Below, in pieces: positions 39,442 through 50,761 of a stretch of DNA of 64,000 nucleotides (its first letter is position 1; each line of letters begins with the position of its first letter). The notes under the pieces are model-generated. The model did not search any database. It saw nothing but the letters and a program-made list of their open reading frames with translations, and was not told where the DNA came from. Where the stretch lies: assembly GCF_017565405.1 (NCBI RefSeq), contig NZ_JAGEKR010000016.1, positions 186,001 through 250,000 of the forward strand, in the 5' to 3' direction. The position numbers were made by a program, and so were the translations under genes. The DNA comes from Allobranchiibius sp. CTAmp26 (GTDB lineage Bacteria; Actinomycetota; Actinomycetes; Actinomycetales; Dermatophilaceae).

Positions 39442-40212
39442 TTGACTGCGCTCGTGCAGCACGCGGTCGTCTTCGACGGACTCTTCAAGACCTTCGGCGG
39501 CCGGGTGGCGGTGGACCGGCTGTCCCTGCAGATCCCGGTCGGGTCCGTCTACGGGGTGCTGGGGCCGAACGGCGCCGGCAAGACCACGTCGATGCTCATG
39601 GCGAGCGGCCTGCTGCGCCCCGACGCCGGACGAGTGGAGGTGCTCGGCCGTGACGTGTGGGCCGATCCGGTGGCGGCGAAGGCGTTGTTCGGTGTCGCGC
39701 CGGACGGCCTGCGACTCTTCGACAGTCTGAGCGCGCAGGAGCTGCTGCGGTTCGTCGGCGAGTTGCGCTCGATGCCCGGCCCGGTCATCGCCGAGCGCGC
39801 CACCGAGTTGCTCCACGTGCTCGGTCTGGCGGACGCCGCGAACGTGGTCGTCGCCGACTTCTCGGCGGGCATGACCAAGAAGATCGGTCTCGCCTGCGCG
39901 ATGCTGCACGCGCCGCGGGTCCTGATCCTGGACGAGCCGTTCGAGTCCGTCGACCCGGTCTCGGCGCAGACCATGCGCAGCGTCCTCTCGCGGTACGTCG
40001 CGGGCGGGGGCACCGTGGTGATGTCCAGCCACGTGATGGAGCTGGTCGAAGCGGTCTGCGATCACGTCGCGGTCATCGTCCGCGGCCGACCTCTCGCGGC
40101 GGGGCGCACGGCGGACGTACGAGGCGGCATGAGCCTGCACGAGCGGTTCCTGCAGTTGGCGGGGGTGGGCACGAACGAGCTCGGAAGCGGGTTGCAGTGG
40201 CTGCAGTCCTGA
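39442..40212 (+). CDS. ABC transporter ATP-binding protein
   Basis: 256 residues. Walker A is GPNGAGKTTS, the signature is FSAGMTKK (degenerate LSGGQ), Walker B is VLILDEPFESVD and the H-loop is MSSHVMEL. Sequence type matches the CcmA/DRA-like ATPases of ABC-2 exporters. The start is uncertain: TTG at 39442 is used, and GTG at 39454 is the alternative; neither has a convincing ribosome site. Its 3' end overlaps the permease gene by 16 nt. The cargo is unknown. Confidence 0.87.
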   Translation: MTALVQHAVVFDGLFKTFGGRVAVDRLSLQIPVGSVYGVLGPNGAGKTTSMLMASGLLRPDAGRVEVLGRDVWADPVAAKALFGVAPDGLRLFDSLSAQELLRFVGELRSMPGPVIAERATELLHVLGLADAANVVVADFSAGMTKKIGLACAMLHAPRVLILDEPFESVDPVSAQTMRSVLSRYVAGGGTVVMSSHVMELVEAVCDHVAVIVRGRPLAAGRTADVRGGMSLHERFLQLAGVGTNELGSGLQWLQS

Positions 40213-41759
40213 TCCGGCTCAAACTGACGATCCTGCGCCGGTCGCTCGGAAGGGACACGTCCCGGCTCATCAGCTTCGTGTTCGGCCTCGTGGCCGGGGC
40301 GATGGTGTGCCTCGGGTCGATCCTGGCCACCGCGGGCCTGCGCAGCGGGTCCGTGGCGGACGCATCCGGTGCCGTCGCGGCGCTGGCCACGGTGACCATG
40401 CTCTGGATGGTCACTCCGCTGATGATGGCCGGAGTCGACAGCTCGCTGGACACCGCCGCGTTCTCGCTGCTTCCGCTCGGTGCCCGACGCCTCATCCCCG
40501 GGCTGACGCTGGCGGCGTTCGTCGGCATACCCGGCGCGGTCACCGCGGTGTTCGCCCTCGATCAGATCGCGGTCTGGAGCAGATCCGTGCCCGCGACGCT
40601 CGCGGCGATCGTCGCGGGCCTCCTCGGTGCCGCCACCTGTGTGGTGCTGTCGCGGGTGGTCACCTCCCTGATCGCCCGCTCGATGTGGCGACGGCGTGCG
40701 CGGTTCCTCGTGACCTTGGTGCTGCCCGTGGTCTACCTGGTGCCGTTGATGCTCGACCAAGTCCTCCAGCGCGGCCATTCGAGCCTGGAGGCCTCCGCTG
40801 TCCGGCCAGCAGCAGGCATCGCGGGGTGGACCCCGTTCGGGTGGGCTTGGGCGGTCCCGTGGGAGGTCGCGCGCGGCGCGTACGCCGGTGCGGCGGTGCA
40901 CCTCGCGCTCGCCGTCGCGTTGCTGGTCGTGCTGGCGGTGCTGTGGGAGCGGGTGCTCGACGTCGAACTGACGACCACCGCTCCGAGGCAGGTGGGGACG
41001 GTCCACGCGTCGCGGGCCCGGTCGGGACGGTCCGGCCCGCTGGCCGCGATCGCCCGCCGACGACTGCTCGGCTGGCGTCGCGATCCGCGGCTCACCATGC
41101 AGGCGGTCACCCTCGTCGCCGTATCCCTCATCCCGGCAGTGCCCGCGCTCTTCGGTCCTGGCCATCAGGATGGTCCGTCCGGACTGGTCCCGCTGGTCCT
41201 GTCGGCCTCGATGGCAGGCGTGCTGATGGCGAACGACCTGGCCTACGACGGCACGGCGTGGTGGCTGCAGGTGGCTGCCGGCGTCCCCGGCTGGGTCGAC
41301 CGCGCCGGGCGGGTGCTCGCGATCGGGGTGAGTGTCCTGGCCTTCGATGTCCTGGTGTCGATCGTGCAGGTCGCGTTCGGGACACGGACCGCCTGGTTGG
41401 CGGTGAGCGGGCCGTTGCTCAGTGCGCTGCTGATCGCCCTCGGCATGGGGGCCGCCCTGGGAGCGATGGATCCGGGGACCGCTGCGCGCCGAGGACCGAA
41501 TCCGTTCGCCGGCAGCGCCGGAGGCGGTGCGCGGGGGTGCCTCACCGCGCTCGTGATGTTCGGCGTGCCGGTGTTCCTGGTCGCACCGGTGATCGTCGGC
41601 GCGGTCCTTGCCGGGCACTCGACCCTCCTCCAGTGCCTGGTCCTCACGGCGGGAGCGCTGTGGGGCGCCGGCGGGCTCGTGGTCGGGATCTGGTGGGGCG
41701 GCCGGATCCTGGACCGGGGCGCACCCGAGATGCTCGGCAAGCTGCGCACGTTCGGCTGA
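40197..41759 (+). CDS. ABC exporter permease
   Basis: 520 residues with roughly 10-12 hydrophobic helices. It begins with a short cytosolic VLIRLKLTILRRSLGRDTS segment of the kind seen in membrane partners of ABC-2 ATPases. A central charged loop (about residues 265-300, QVGTVHASRARSGRSG...RRRLLGWRRDP) splits it into two halves. GTG at 40197 follows GGAAG and lies inside the ATPase gene, giving strong coupling. The transported substrate is unknown. Confidence 0.8.
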   Translation: MAAVLIRLKLTILRRSLGRDTSRLISFVFGLVAGAMVCLGSILATAGLRSGSVADASGAVAALATVTMLWMVTPLMMAGVDSSLDTAAFSLLPLGARRLIPGLTLAAFVGIPGAVTAVFALDQIAVWSRSVPATLAAIVAGLLGAATCVVLSRVVTSLIARSMWRRRARFLVTLVLPVVYLVPLMLDQVLQRGHSSLEASAVRPAAGIAGWTPFGWAWAVPWEVARGAYAGAAVHLALAVALLVVLAVLWERVLDVELTTTAPRQVGTVHASRARSGRSGPLAAIARRRLLGWRRDPRLTMQAVTLVAVSLIPAVPALFGPGHQDGPSGLVPLVLSASMAGVLMANDLAYDGTAWWLQVAAGVPGWVDRAGRVLAIGVSVLAFDVLVSIVQVAFGTRTAWLAVSGPLLSALLIALGMGAALGAMDPGTAARRGPNPFAGSAGGGARGCLTALVMFGVPVFLVAPVIVGAVLAGHSTLLQCLVLTAGALWGAGGLVVGIWWGGRILDRGAPEMLGKLRTFG

Positions 41760-41801
41760 ACCGCTCTCGAGGGGAGGGAGTGCATGCGGCACAGTGGTCG
41801 C

Positions 41802-42455
41802 ATGACTTCCATCGCCATCTTCGGCGGCCACGGCAAGGTCGCACTCACGCTGTCCCGACTCCTCGTCGGCGCGGGCCACGACGTCCGGTCGATCTTCCGC
41901 AACGAGGACCACGTGCCCGATGTCGTCGCGACCGGCGCCACGCCGGTGGTCACCGACCTGGAGACCACCGACGTCCCGGCGATGGCCGAGCTCCTGCACG
42001 GGGTCGACGCGGTGGTCTGGACCGCGGGTGCCGGCGGCGGGAGCGAAGCACGCACGTACGCGGTCGACCGCGATGCCGCGATCCGCAGCATGAACGCCAC
42101 GGTCTCAGCTGGTGCGACCCGCTACGTGATGGTGTCCTATTTCGGAGCGGGTCCCGATCACGGTGTGCCGCACGACAACTCGTTCTTCGCGTACGCCGAG
42201 GCGAAGGCTGCCGCCGACGAGTACCTGCGCGGGACGGGCCTCGACTGGACGATCCTCGGACCGAGCTCGCTGACCGACGACCAGCCGACCAGCCGCATCG
42301 AGATCAACGACGGTTCTGTGAAGGGCGGTTCGGTCGACCGCGCCGATGTGGCAGCCGTCATCGCCGGCGTCGTGGAGCTTCCGACGTCGTACAGCCGGAT
42401 CATCGAGTTCAACAACGGACCGACCCCGATCGGGGAGGCCCTCGAGGCGCTGTGA
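41802..42455 (+). CDS. NAD(P)-binding Rossmann protein (atypical SDR, NmrA/YwnB-like)
   Basis: 217 residues. The N-terminal nucleotide-binding motif is IAIFGGHGKVALTLSRLL, followed by AVVWTAGAGGGS. The middle region YVMVSYFGAGPDH...FAYAEAKAAADEYLRGTGLDWTILGPSSL is typical of atypical SDRs such as NmrA and SDR_a5 proteins. The catalytic Tyr is placed as YAEAK. The function is unassigned; relatives are sugar epimerases, quinone reductases or redox sensors. It ends just before a palindrome. Confidence 0.82.
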   Translation: MTSIAIFGGHGKVALTLSRLLVGAGHDVRSIFRNEDHVPDVVATGATPVVTDLETTDVPAMAELLHGVDAVVWTAGAGGGSEARTYAVDRDAAIRSMNATVSAGATRYVMVSYFGAGPDHGVPHDNSFFAYAEAKAAADEYLRGTGLDWTILGPSSLTDDQPTSRIEINDGSVKGGSVDRADVAAVIAGVVELPTSYSRIIEFNNGPTPIGEALEAL

Positions 42456-42465
42456 CCCCCCGCGG

Positions 42466-42509
42466 TTGTCAGCGGATCCCTGGTGCCGGCGCCAGTAATC
42501 CGCTGACAA
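42466..42509. terminator. Nested palindrome after NAD(P)-binding gene
   Basis: Perfect 12-bp arms TTGTCAGCGGAT (42466) and ATCCGCTGACAA (to 42509) enclose a second 16-nt near-palindrome CTGGTGCCGGCGCCAG. It starts 11 nt after the stop codon and likely ends the upstream operon before the ilvB promoter. Confidence 0.72.
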
Positions 42510-42551
42510 TCGGGTGCAGTTCTCGAATGATGAGACGCCGGTCTCACATTG

Positions 42552-42580
42552 TTGACGGTGGTCCGGTCCGGTTGCAGACT
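42552..42580 (+). promoter_or_regulatory. ilvBNC promoter
   Basis: TTGACG (-35, 42552-42557), 17-nt spacer, CAGACT (-10, 42575-42580). The predicted start point is about 42587, exactly the GTG of the leader peptide, which would make the leader mRNA leaderless. Confidence 0.6.
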
Positions 42581-42586
42581 GTGGCT

Positions 42587-42625
42587 GTGGCCCGAATTCT
42601 CGTACTTGTGAGGCACGCCCGCTGA
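42587..42625 (+). CDS. ilvB leader peptide ([12 protein letters not shown])
   Basis: A 12-codon frame GTG to TGA with Ile-Leu-Val-Leu-Val in a row. It sits 100 bp upstream of ilvB, between a good promoter and a terminator hairpin. This is the classical arrangement for transcription attenuation by branched-chain aminoacyl-tRNA supply: stalling at the Ile/Leu/Val codons would disrupt the hairpins downstream. Leader peptides of this ILVLV type precede ilvB in several actinobacteria. Confidence 0.88.
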   Translation: MARILVLVRHAR

Positions 42626-42677
42626 CACACCGTCGGTGAGCGTGCCAGCCCTCAATGCCTGCGAAGGCTGGGGGCCT
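42612..42677 (+). promoter_or_regulatory. ilvB attenuator hairpins
   Basis: A hairpin GGCACGC / GCGTGCC (42612-42646) starts within the leader codons. Its 3' arm overlaps the terminator stem CCAGCC / GGCTGG (42645-42671), which is followed by GGGCC and a T-run. The two are mutually exclusive at their overlap, consistent with a pause/terminator attenuation switch before ilvB. Confidence 0.75.
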
Positions 42678-42725
42678 TTTTCATGCCATGTTCCAGCAGG
42701 GTCAGGACCGAACGCGAGGACAACG

Positions 42726-46155
<3,430 letters not shown>

Positions 46156-46168
46156 CACCCGTCGCACC

Positions 46169-46201
46169 GAAGGCCGCCACCCGGGCAGGGTGGCGGCCTT
46201 C
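46169..46201 (+). terminator. ilvBNC terminator
   Basis: Perfect 13-bp arms GAAGGCCGCCACC and GGTGGCGGCCTTC with a 7-nt loop, 13 nt after the ilvC stop. Its right end touches the start of the first 68-bp repeat. Confidence 0.9.
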
Positions 46202-46265
46202 GTCGTACGAGATGTCACTTTCGGAGGGTGATCGGGCGTCCGCACCCTCCGAAACCGACATCTCG
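46198..46265. repeat. 68-bp palindromic repeat, family D copy 1
   Basis: Identical to copy 2 at 48262-48329 at 66 of 68 positions. It contains 23-nt inverted arms (46208-46230 and 46243-46265; CGAGATGTC...TTTCGGAGGGTG) around a 12-nt loop. It lies between ilvC and the exonuclease-TerD gene. Confidence 0.9.
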
Positions 46266-46360
46266 GCTGGGCGAAGGGCGTTCGCGACGTGGTTCGGCGG
46301 GTTAGGTTGTGGTCGGTTCGCTGCTGGTGAGGCAAAGGTGTTGCAGGTGGGGGAGATTCG

Positions 46361-48253
46361 ATGATTCTCGACGCAGTTGGTCCGTTGGGGTCCCAGGTCT
46401 CGACCTGTTATCCACACGATTACGCCGTCGTTGACGTGGAGACGACCGGTCTCGCTTCCGCGACGGACCGAGTGGTGCAGATCGCGGTCACACAGATGGG
46501 CGCGGACGGCGCCATCGGTGAGTCCTGGTCGACTCTGGTCGACCCCGGGCGCGATCCTGGTCCGACACACGTCCACGGTCTGACGGCGGCTGATCTACGC
46601 GGCGCACCACAGTTTGGAGCCGTCGCGGGGCCCCTGTCCGACCTCTTGTACGGGCGGGTCCTCGTTGCCCACAACGCAAAATTCGACTGGTCGTTCCTGC
46701 AAGCGGAGTTCGGAAGGGGGCGACACGATGTCGCCATCGAACGCCGGCTCTGCACTATGGCGTTGACCCGACGACTCAATCTCAACGTCCCCAACCTCAC
46801 GCTCGGAACACTTGCAAACTACTGGGGAGTGTCCCAGCACCGCGCACACGACGCTGTCGACGACGTCCGGGTGCTGGTGGAGGTGCTGCGGCTCGAACTC
46901 GTCATGGCCTATCAGATGGGCCTCGACCTTCCCCTCACGATCGACAGCCGAATCCCGGTGGGGTCTCTGTATCCGACGCCGGCACCCCGGGCAGAGAAGT
47001 GCCCGTGGTTGTGGCCCGGAGAGTGGCAGCTTGGTCGACAGCTGGTCCAGGGCATGAAGGTGGTCGTCACGGGACCGACTGCGGTCGATCGCTCGGAATT
47101 GATGCGGGACGCCACCGCTGCCGGACTTGACGTGATGAATTCGGTCAGCTCGCGGACGAGCGTGGTGATCTGCAACTCCGATCAGTCATCGACGAGGAAG
47201 TTCGCCCAGGCCGTGCGTCTCGGCATACCGCTGATATCGGAGCCGGACTTCCGGCGAATGCTTGGTTCAGTCCGTCCGGGGACCCCCCTCATGCGTGCTC
47301 TCGGCCGGACAGATATCGATCCCACGGGTATCGAGGCGACGGTGGAACGCCGAGTGCGTTCTGAGCAGAGCTCGCGAGCCACGCCGGTCCCTGGTCCCGA
47401 TACGCCGGAGCACGCTGTCGGCGACGGCGGGGTCACTGGGCGCAATGTGATCGGTCCCGGAGACCGCGTCCTGGTGCTCGGTGGCTCGCATGAGCAGTGT
47501 CTGCGCGTTCGGCGGCGGGTCATGGCGCTCGGGGCGCAGCCGGCGGTAAGGCTGACTGCGTCCATTTCTCACGTCGTGATGTTGGGTCGAGCCGATCAGG
47601 ACCCGCGGCTGGCGCGTGCCCGCGAGATGGGCGCGTGCATGCTTCGTGGCGAATCATTCGTCGTCGAAGAACCTGCCAGACCGCTTGCGGTCACGGAGCA
47701 GACGCCAGCGAGCGAGAGCGCGGCGGTGCACGGTGGCGTCCAGCTGCCGCGGGGTGGTGTCATCGACCTCCCGGGAGGTAAGCAGTTCGCGCTCACGGTC
47801 GAGTGGGATTCGAATCTGCTGCGCGGCGAAGTGGACATCGTCGGGTTCGTACTCGATGAGAGGGCCGCTGTGGGGTCCGACGAAGACTTCGTCTTCTACA
47901 ACCAGTCCAAGCACCCGTCAGGTGCCCTTGCGCTGGGCTTGGACATCAGCGGCGAGGTCACCGCTGAGGTCGACCCACGACTGTTGCCTGAACCTCGGTG
48001 CATCCGAATTGCCGCGTCGCTCGATGGCGATTGTTCGTTCGGCGACGTCGGCGCGCTTGAGCTCACGCTGCGTTCGAGCCTCGGAGAACCCATCGCATCG
48101 ACGACGATCGATGCAGCGACGTCGGAGACGTCGCTGCTATTGGCCGACTTCTACCTCCGCGGCGACGTGTGGCGGTTCCGTTCTATCGGTCAGGGATACG
48201 AGCGAACATTGGCGGAGCTCGCGCGGCAGTACGGGGTCGAGGTCGAAGGCTGA
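46361..48253 (+). CDS. DEDDh exonuclease - BRCT - BRCT-like - TerD fusion protein
   Basis: 630 residues. A DnaQ-like 3'-5' exonuclease domain occupies residues about 20-185: ExoI VVDVETTG (D25, E27), ExoII VAHNAKFDW (D109), ExoIII HRAHDAVDD (H163, D168). A BRCT domain at 228-303 (GMKVVVTGPTAVDRSEL) has the ligase-type fold signature. A second BRCT-like segment is at 366-440 (DRVLVLGGSHEQCLRV). A TerD domain at 458-630 shows FALTVEWDSN, then GSDEDFVFYNQSKHPSGAL and WRFRSIGQGYERTLAEL. TerD domains bind calcium and belong to tellurite/stress-response systems. Codon use is lower in GC than its neighbours, and 68-bp repeats flank it. It may process nucleic acid under stress. Confidence 0.88.
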   Translation: MILDAVGPLGSQVSTCYPHDYAVVDVETTGLASATDRVVQIAVTQMGADGAIGESWSTLVDPGRDPGPTHVHGLTAADLRGAPQFGAVAGPLSDLLYGRVLVAHNAKFDWSFLQAEFGRGRHDVAIERRLCTMALTRRLNLNVPNLTLGTLANYWGVSQHRAHDAVDDVRVLVEVLRLELVMAYQMGLDLPLTIDSRIPVGSLYPTPAPRAEKCPWLWPGEWQLGRQLVQGMKVVVTGPTAVDRSELMRDATAAGLDVMNSVSSRTSVVICNSDQSSTRKFAQAVRLGIPLISEPDFRRMLGSVRPGTPLMRALGRTDIDPTGIEATVERRVRSEQSSRATPVPGPDTPEHAVGDGGVTGRNVIGPGDRVLVLGGSHEQCLRVRRRVMALGAQPAVRLTASISHVVMLGRADQDPRLARAREMGACMLRGESFVVEEPARPLAVTEQTPASESAAVHGGVQLPRGGVIDLPGGKQFALTVEWDSNLLRGEVDIVGFVLDERAAVGSDEDFVFYNQSKHPSGALALGLDISGEVTAEVDPRLLPEPRCIRIAASLDGDCSFGDVGALELTLRSSLGEPIASTTIDAATSETSLLLADFYLRGDVWRFRSIGQGYERTLAELARQYGVEVEG

Positions 48254-48261
48254 CCCGCGGG

Positions 48262-48329
48262 CTTCGTCGTACGAGATGTCACTTTCGGAGGGTGATTGGG
48301 CGTCCGCACCCTCCGAAACCGGCATCTCG
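48262..48329. repeat. 68-bp palindromic repeat, family D copy 2
   Basis: Second copy of the element at 46198, with two substitutions (the second is G for A in the right arm). It separates the convergent ends of the exonuclease-TerD gene and the acyltransferase gene, and probably terminates both. Confidence 0.9.
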
Positions 48330-48331
48330 CG

Positions 48332-50344
48332 TCACTGGGAGGTCGTGGGCGCCGGGGTCGTCGGGGTGGCGGGAGTGGTCGGCTTGTAGCCGGCCGCGGA
48401 GTAGATGGTGGGCATCAGCCAACCCCACACGATCTTCCCGCCCGCCACGGTGTAGTGCACCCCGTCGCTGCGGATCTTGACCCCGTCGATCACGTCCAGC
48501 GGCTTGCCACCCGGGCACAGCTTCGATGCGACGTCGGCGATGCGCACCCGCCCGGGGTGCTGCTGGGCGAACGTCGCGAGGACGGCGTTGACGGCCTTCC
48601 CTCGGTACGCGGCGTTTCGGATCGGTGAGATGTCGACGCCTGCCACCACCGAGGAAGTCCAGTCGTAGCACGGCACGTTGGGGATGACGACCTTGGAGTT
48701 CGGACCGAGATGCGCCAGTGCCTTGTTGAGGTAGGACAGCAAGTACGCCGCGTACGCCGGGGTGCCGGCGTTCACGATCGAACCCGCCGGGGTGACGTGG
48801 TCGAAGACCTCCCAGCCCCCCAGGCTGAGCAGGACGACGGGATTCTTGTCACGCTGCAGGTGCGAGGTCCAGCCCGGGTAGAGATCCGAGCACTCCGGCG
48901 CAGCCTGCGCGGTCTGCTTCTTGCCGTAGATCGCGAGTTGCTGTGGCATGAGCCCGCACCCGAAGACGGCGTTCCCGTCGAGGCCCACCTGAGGGAAGGT
49001 CGATTGCGGGAAGCTGAACTCCAGCGAGATGCCGACGGAGTCGCCGAGCACTAGGACGCGGACGGGCTTGTTGACGTCCATCTGGCCGACGCCGTAGCTC
49101 TTGCCGGTCTGGCCCTGGACGAGAGGGTTGCCGCTCGCGCTTGACGTCGTGAGGATGACGGCGAGCGCGGTCACCGGCAGGACGAGCGCCCCGGTCAGGG
49201 TCCCGCCGAGGGTGCCGATCCACTTGCGCAGCCCATGGATGCGGATCGGGTTCTCCACGAGATAGAACGAGGCCGCGCCGGCGGCGAAGCTCAGCGCGAA
49301 TCGCAGCAGGAACAGGCCGGGGCCGCCGAATCCGACCCGTTTCGGGGTGAGCATCACGAAGATCGGCCAGTGCCAGAGATAGAGGCCGTAGGAGATCTTT
49401 CCGATCCAGGCGAACGAGCGGAAGCCGAAGATCGCGGCGATCGGTCCTTCCTGGTCGAGCTCGACGACCGCGATGACCGCGAGGGTGGCGAGCACGAAGA
49501 CGAAGAACCCGCCGCGCCAGGTGAAGTCGTTCTGATAGCTGACGAAGAGGAAGAAGAAGGCCATCACGGCCATCCCCACCCCGCCGATGACGGTCAGACG
49601 CCGATAGTCGCGGGTCAGGCGGCGGCGCGGCGCGTAGCTGAGGTAGACCGCCAGCGCGCTGCCGAGCAGCAACGACTGCGCGCGGCAGTCGGTGCCGTAG
49701 TAGATACGGGACGGGTCACCGCCGGGCTGGTAGAGCCAGGCCATCCATACGGCGGACAGGACCGACAGCCCCACCAGGATCTGGGTGATCCGGCGCCGGT
49801 TGCCCCGGGTCAGGGCGATCAGGGCGATCATCAGCGCCGGGAGCACGAAGTAGAACTGCTCCTCGATCGCGAGGGTCCACATGTGCCGGTACGGCGAGGG
49901 GTCGCCGTACTGCTGGAAGTAGGACTCTCCCTCGGAGATGAAGTGCCAGTTGGCGTAGTAGAAGACGGTGGCGATGCCGTCCGAGCGCATGGTGGCCCGC
50001 GCGTACTGGTCGAGCACGTAGGGGCAGATCACCGTGATGCCGATGACGGCGAGCACGAGCCCGGGCAGCAACCGGCGGGCGCGCCGTACGTAGAAGCTCG
50101 CCAGGCTGATCGAGCCCCACTTGCGATTCTCGGCGATCAGGAGACCCGCGATGAGGTATCCGGACAGGACGAAGAAGACATCGACCGAGTAGAAGCCGCC
50201 CGTCGGCAGGTTGTTGGTGGCGTGGAAGATCATCACCAGGACGATGGCGAGGGCACGCACACCGTCCAGCGCCGGCCGGTGCCGCTTCTTCGGTGCGCTG
50301 GCGGAGCGCTTGTGGGCGGCTTCCTTCGCGGCGAGCGTCGTCAA
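48332..50344 (-). CDS. OafA-like membrane acyltransferase with C-terminal SGNH domain
   Basis: 670 residues. The N-terminal acyltransferase-3 domain has about ten helices (residues 25-390), with RALAIVLVMIFHATN, SVDVFFVLSGYLIAGLL, RRARRLLPGL and TLAIEEQFYFVLPAL. A periplasm-facing SGNH/GDSL-like domain follows, with VLVLGDSVGISLE and catalytic-type DGVHYT near the end. This layout matches OafA/YrhL O-acetyltransferases that acetylate envelope polysaccharide. The TTG start follows AAGAGA. The C-terminus is Thr/Pro-rich. Confidence 0.88.
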   Translation of the reverse strand: MTTLAAKEAAHKRSASAPKKRHRPALDGVRALAIVLVMIFHATNNLPTGGFYSVDVFFVLSGYLIAGLLIAENRKWGSISLASFYVRRARRLLPGLVLAVIGITVICPYVLDQYARATMRSDGIATVFYYANWHFISEGESYFQQYGDPSPYRHMWTLAIEEQFYFVLPALMIALIALTRGNRRRITQILVGLSVLSAVWMAWLYQPGGDPSRIYYGTDCRAQSLLLGSALAVYLSYAPRRRLTRDYRRLTVIGGVGMAVMAFFFLFVSYQNDFTWRGGFFVFVLATLAVIAVVELDQEGPIAAIFGFRSFAWIGKISYGLYLWHWPIFVMLTPKRVGFGGPGLFLLRFALSFAAGAASFYLVENPIRIHGLRKWIGTLGGTLTGALVLPVTALAVILTTSSASGNPLVQGQTGKSYGVGQMDVNKPVRVLVLGDSVGISLEFSFPQSTFPQVGLDGNAVFGCGLMPQQLAIYGKKQTAQAAPECSDLYPGWTSHLQRDKNPVVLLSLGGWEVFDHVTPAGSIVNAGTPAYAAYLLSYLNKALAHLGPNSKVVIPNVPCYDWTSSVVAGVDISPIRNAAYRGKAVNAVLATFAQQHPGRVRIADVASKLCPGGKPLDVIDGVKIRSDGVHYTVAGGKIVWGWLMPTIYSAAGYKPTTPATPTTPAPTTSQ

Positions 50345-50610
50345 GGGATCTCTTCGGGTGTGATGGAAGTTACTCGGCAGTCAGTGTAAAGGACCGGGTC
50401 CGTCGAGCGAGTCGAACGCGCGGCTTCCAGGCGGTCCCCACCCGTCTCGAATGGTGGGATGCCTGTATCGGATCTTGGATGGTCGCCGCTACCGTCGAGT
50501 TCAGAACGGCGCCCGAACGGCGCCCAGCGGTCATGGCCAGAGCGCGCTCGACGGTGGAGACCCCACCAGGGCGCGCAGCGGCTCACACCGAGCATGTCAG
50601 GAGACGGACG
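50345..50610. other. Non-coding stretch before the 20-codon frame
   Basis: No ORF with coding character, RNA gene or repeat is recognisable in this 266-nt stretch. It must hold the minus-strand acyltransferase promoter and a promoter for the short frame at 50611. A weak TACCGT near 50490 is the only -10-like sequence I see reading rightwards. Confidence 0.5.
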
Positions 50611-50673
50611 ATGTCCGAAGAGCAGATCGAGATCCAGCGGGCGTTGCAGGAGTCCATGGACCTGCGCGACTGA
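50611..50673 (+). CDS. Candidate 20-residue small protein (MSEEQIEIQRALQESMDLRD)
   Basis: ATG to TGA, 20 codons, with AGGAG seven nt upstream and a strong terminator 20 nt after the stop, so it has the signals of a short independent transcript. The peptide is acidic and probably one amphipathic helix (EEQIEIQRALQESMD). It lies 125 bp upstream of leuB but has no run of Leu codons, so it is not an obvious leucine leader. I recognise no family. Confidence 0.45.
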   Translation: MSEEQIEIQRALQESMDLRD

Positions 50674-50693
50674 CGCGTCGCACCTGTTCGACG

Positions 50694-50724
50694 GAAGGGC
50701 CCCGGCATCACGCCGGGGCCCTTC
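50694..50724 (+). terminator. Strong terminator before leuB
   Basis: Perfect 13-bp arms GAAGGGCCCCGGC and GCCGGGGCCCTTC with loop ATCAC. It ends the short transcript carrying the 20-codon frame. Confidence 0.88.
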
Positions 50725-50738
50725 GTCGTCGCTGAGAG

Positions 50739-50757
50739 GGTCTCGATATCCGAGACC
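50739..50757. promoter_or_regulatory. Candidate operator palindrome upstream of leuB
   Basis: Perfect 7-bp arms GGTCTCG and CGAGACC around ATATC, ending 5 bp before the proposed -35. IclR-type regulators (LtbR in Corynebacterium, NdgR in Streptomyces) are known to control leuB and leuCD; whether this is such a site is inference. Confidence 0.5.
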
Positions 50758-50761
50758 TGCG

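Noticed and set aside
35980-40140. Minus-strand open frame of 1386 codons across the MFS transporter, ilvD and ABC genes
   Set aside because: It is antisense to well-supported genes, rich in Arg/His/Gly/Asp with no domain signature, and is the usual shadow of GC-rich codon bias.
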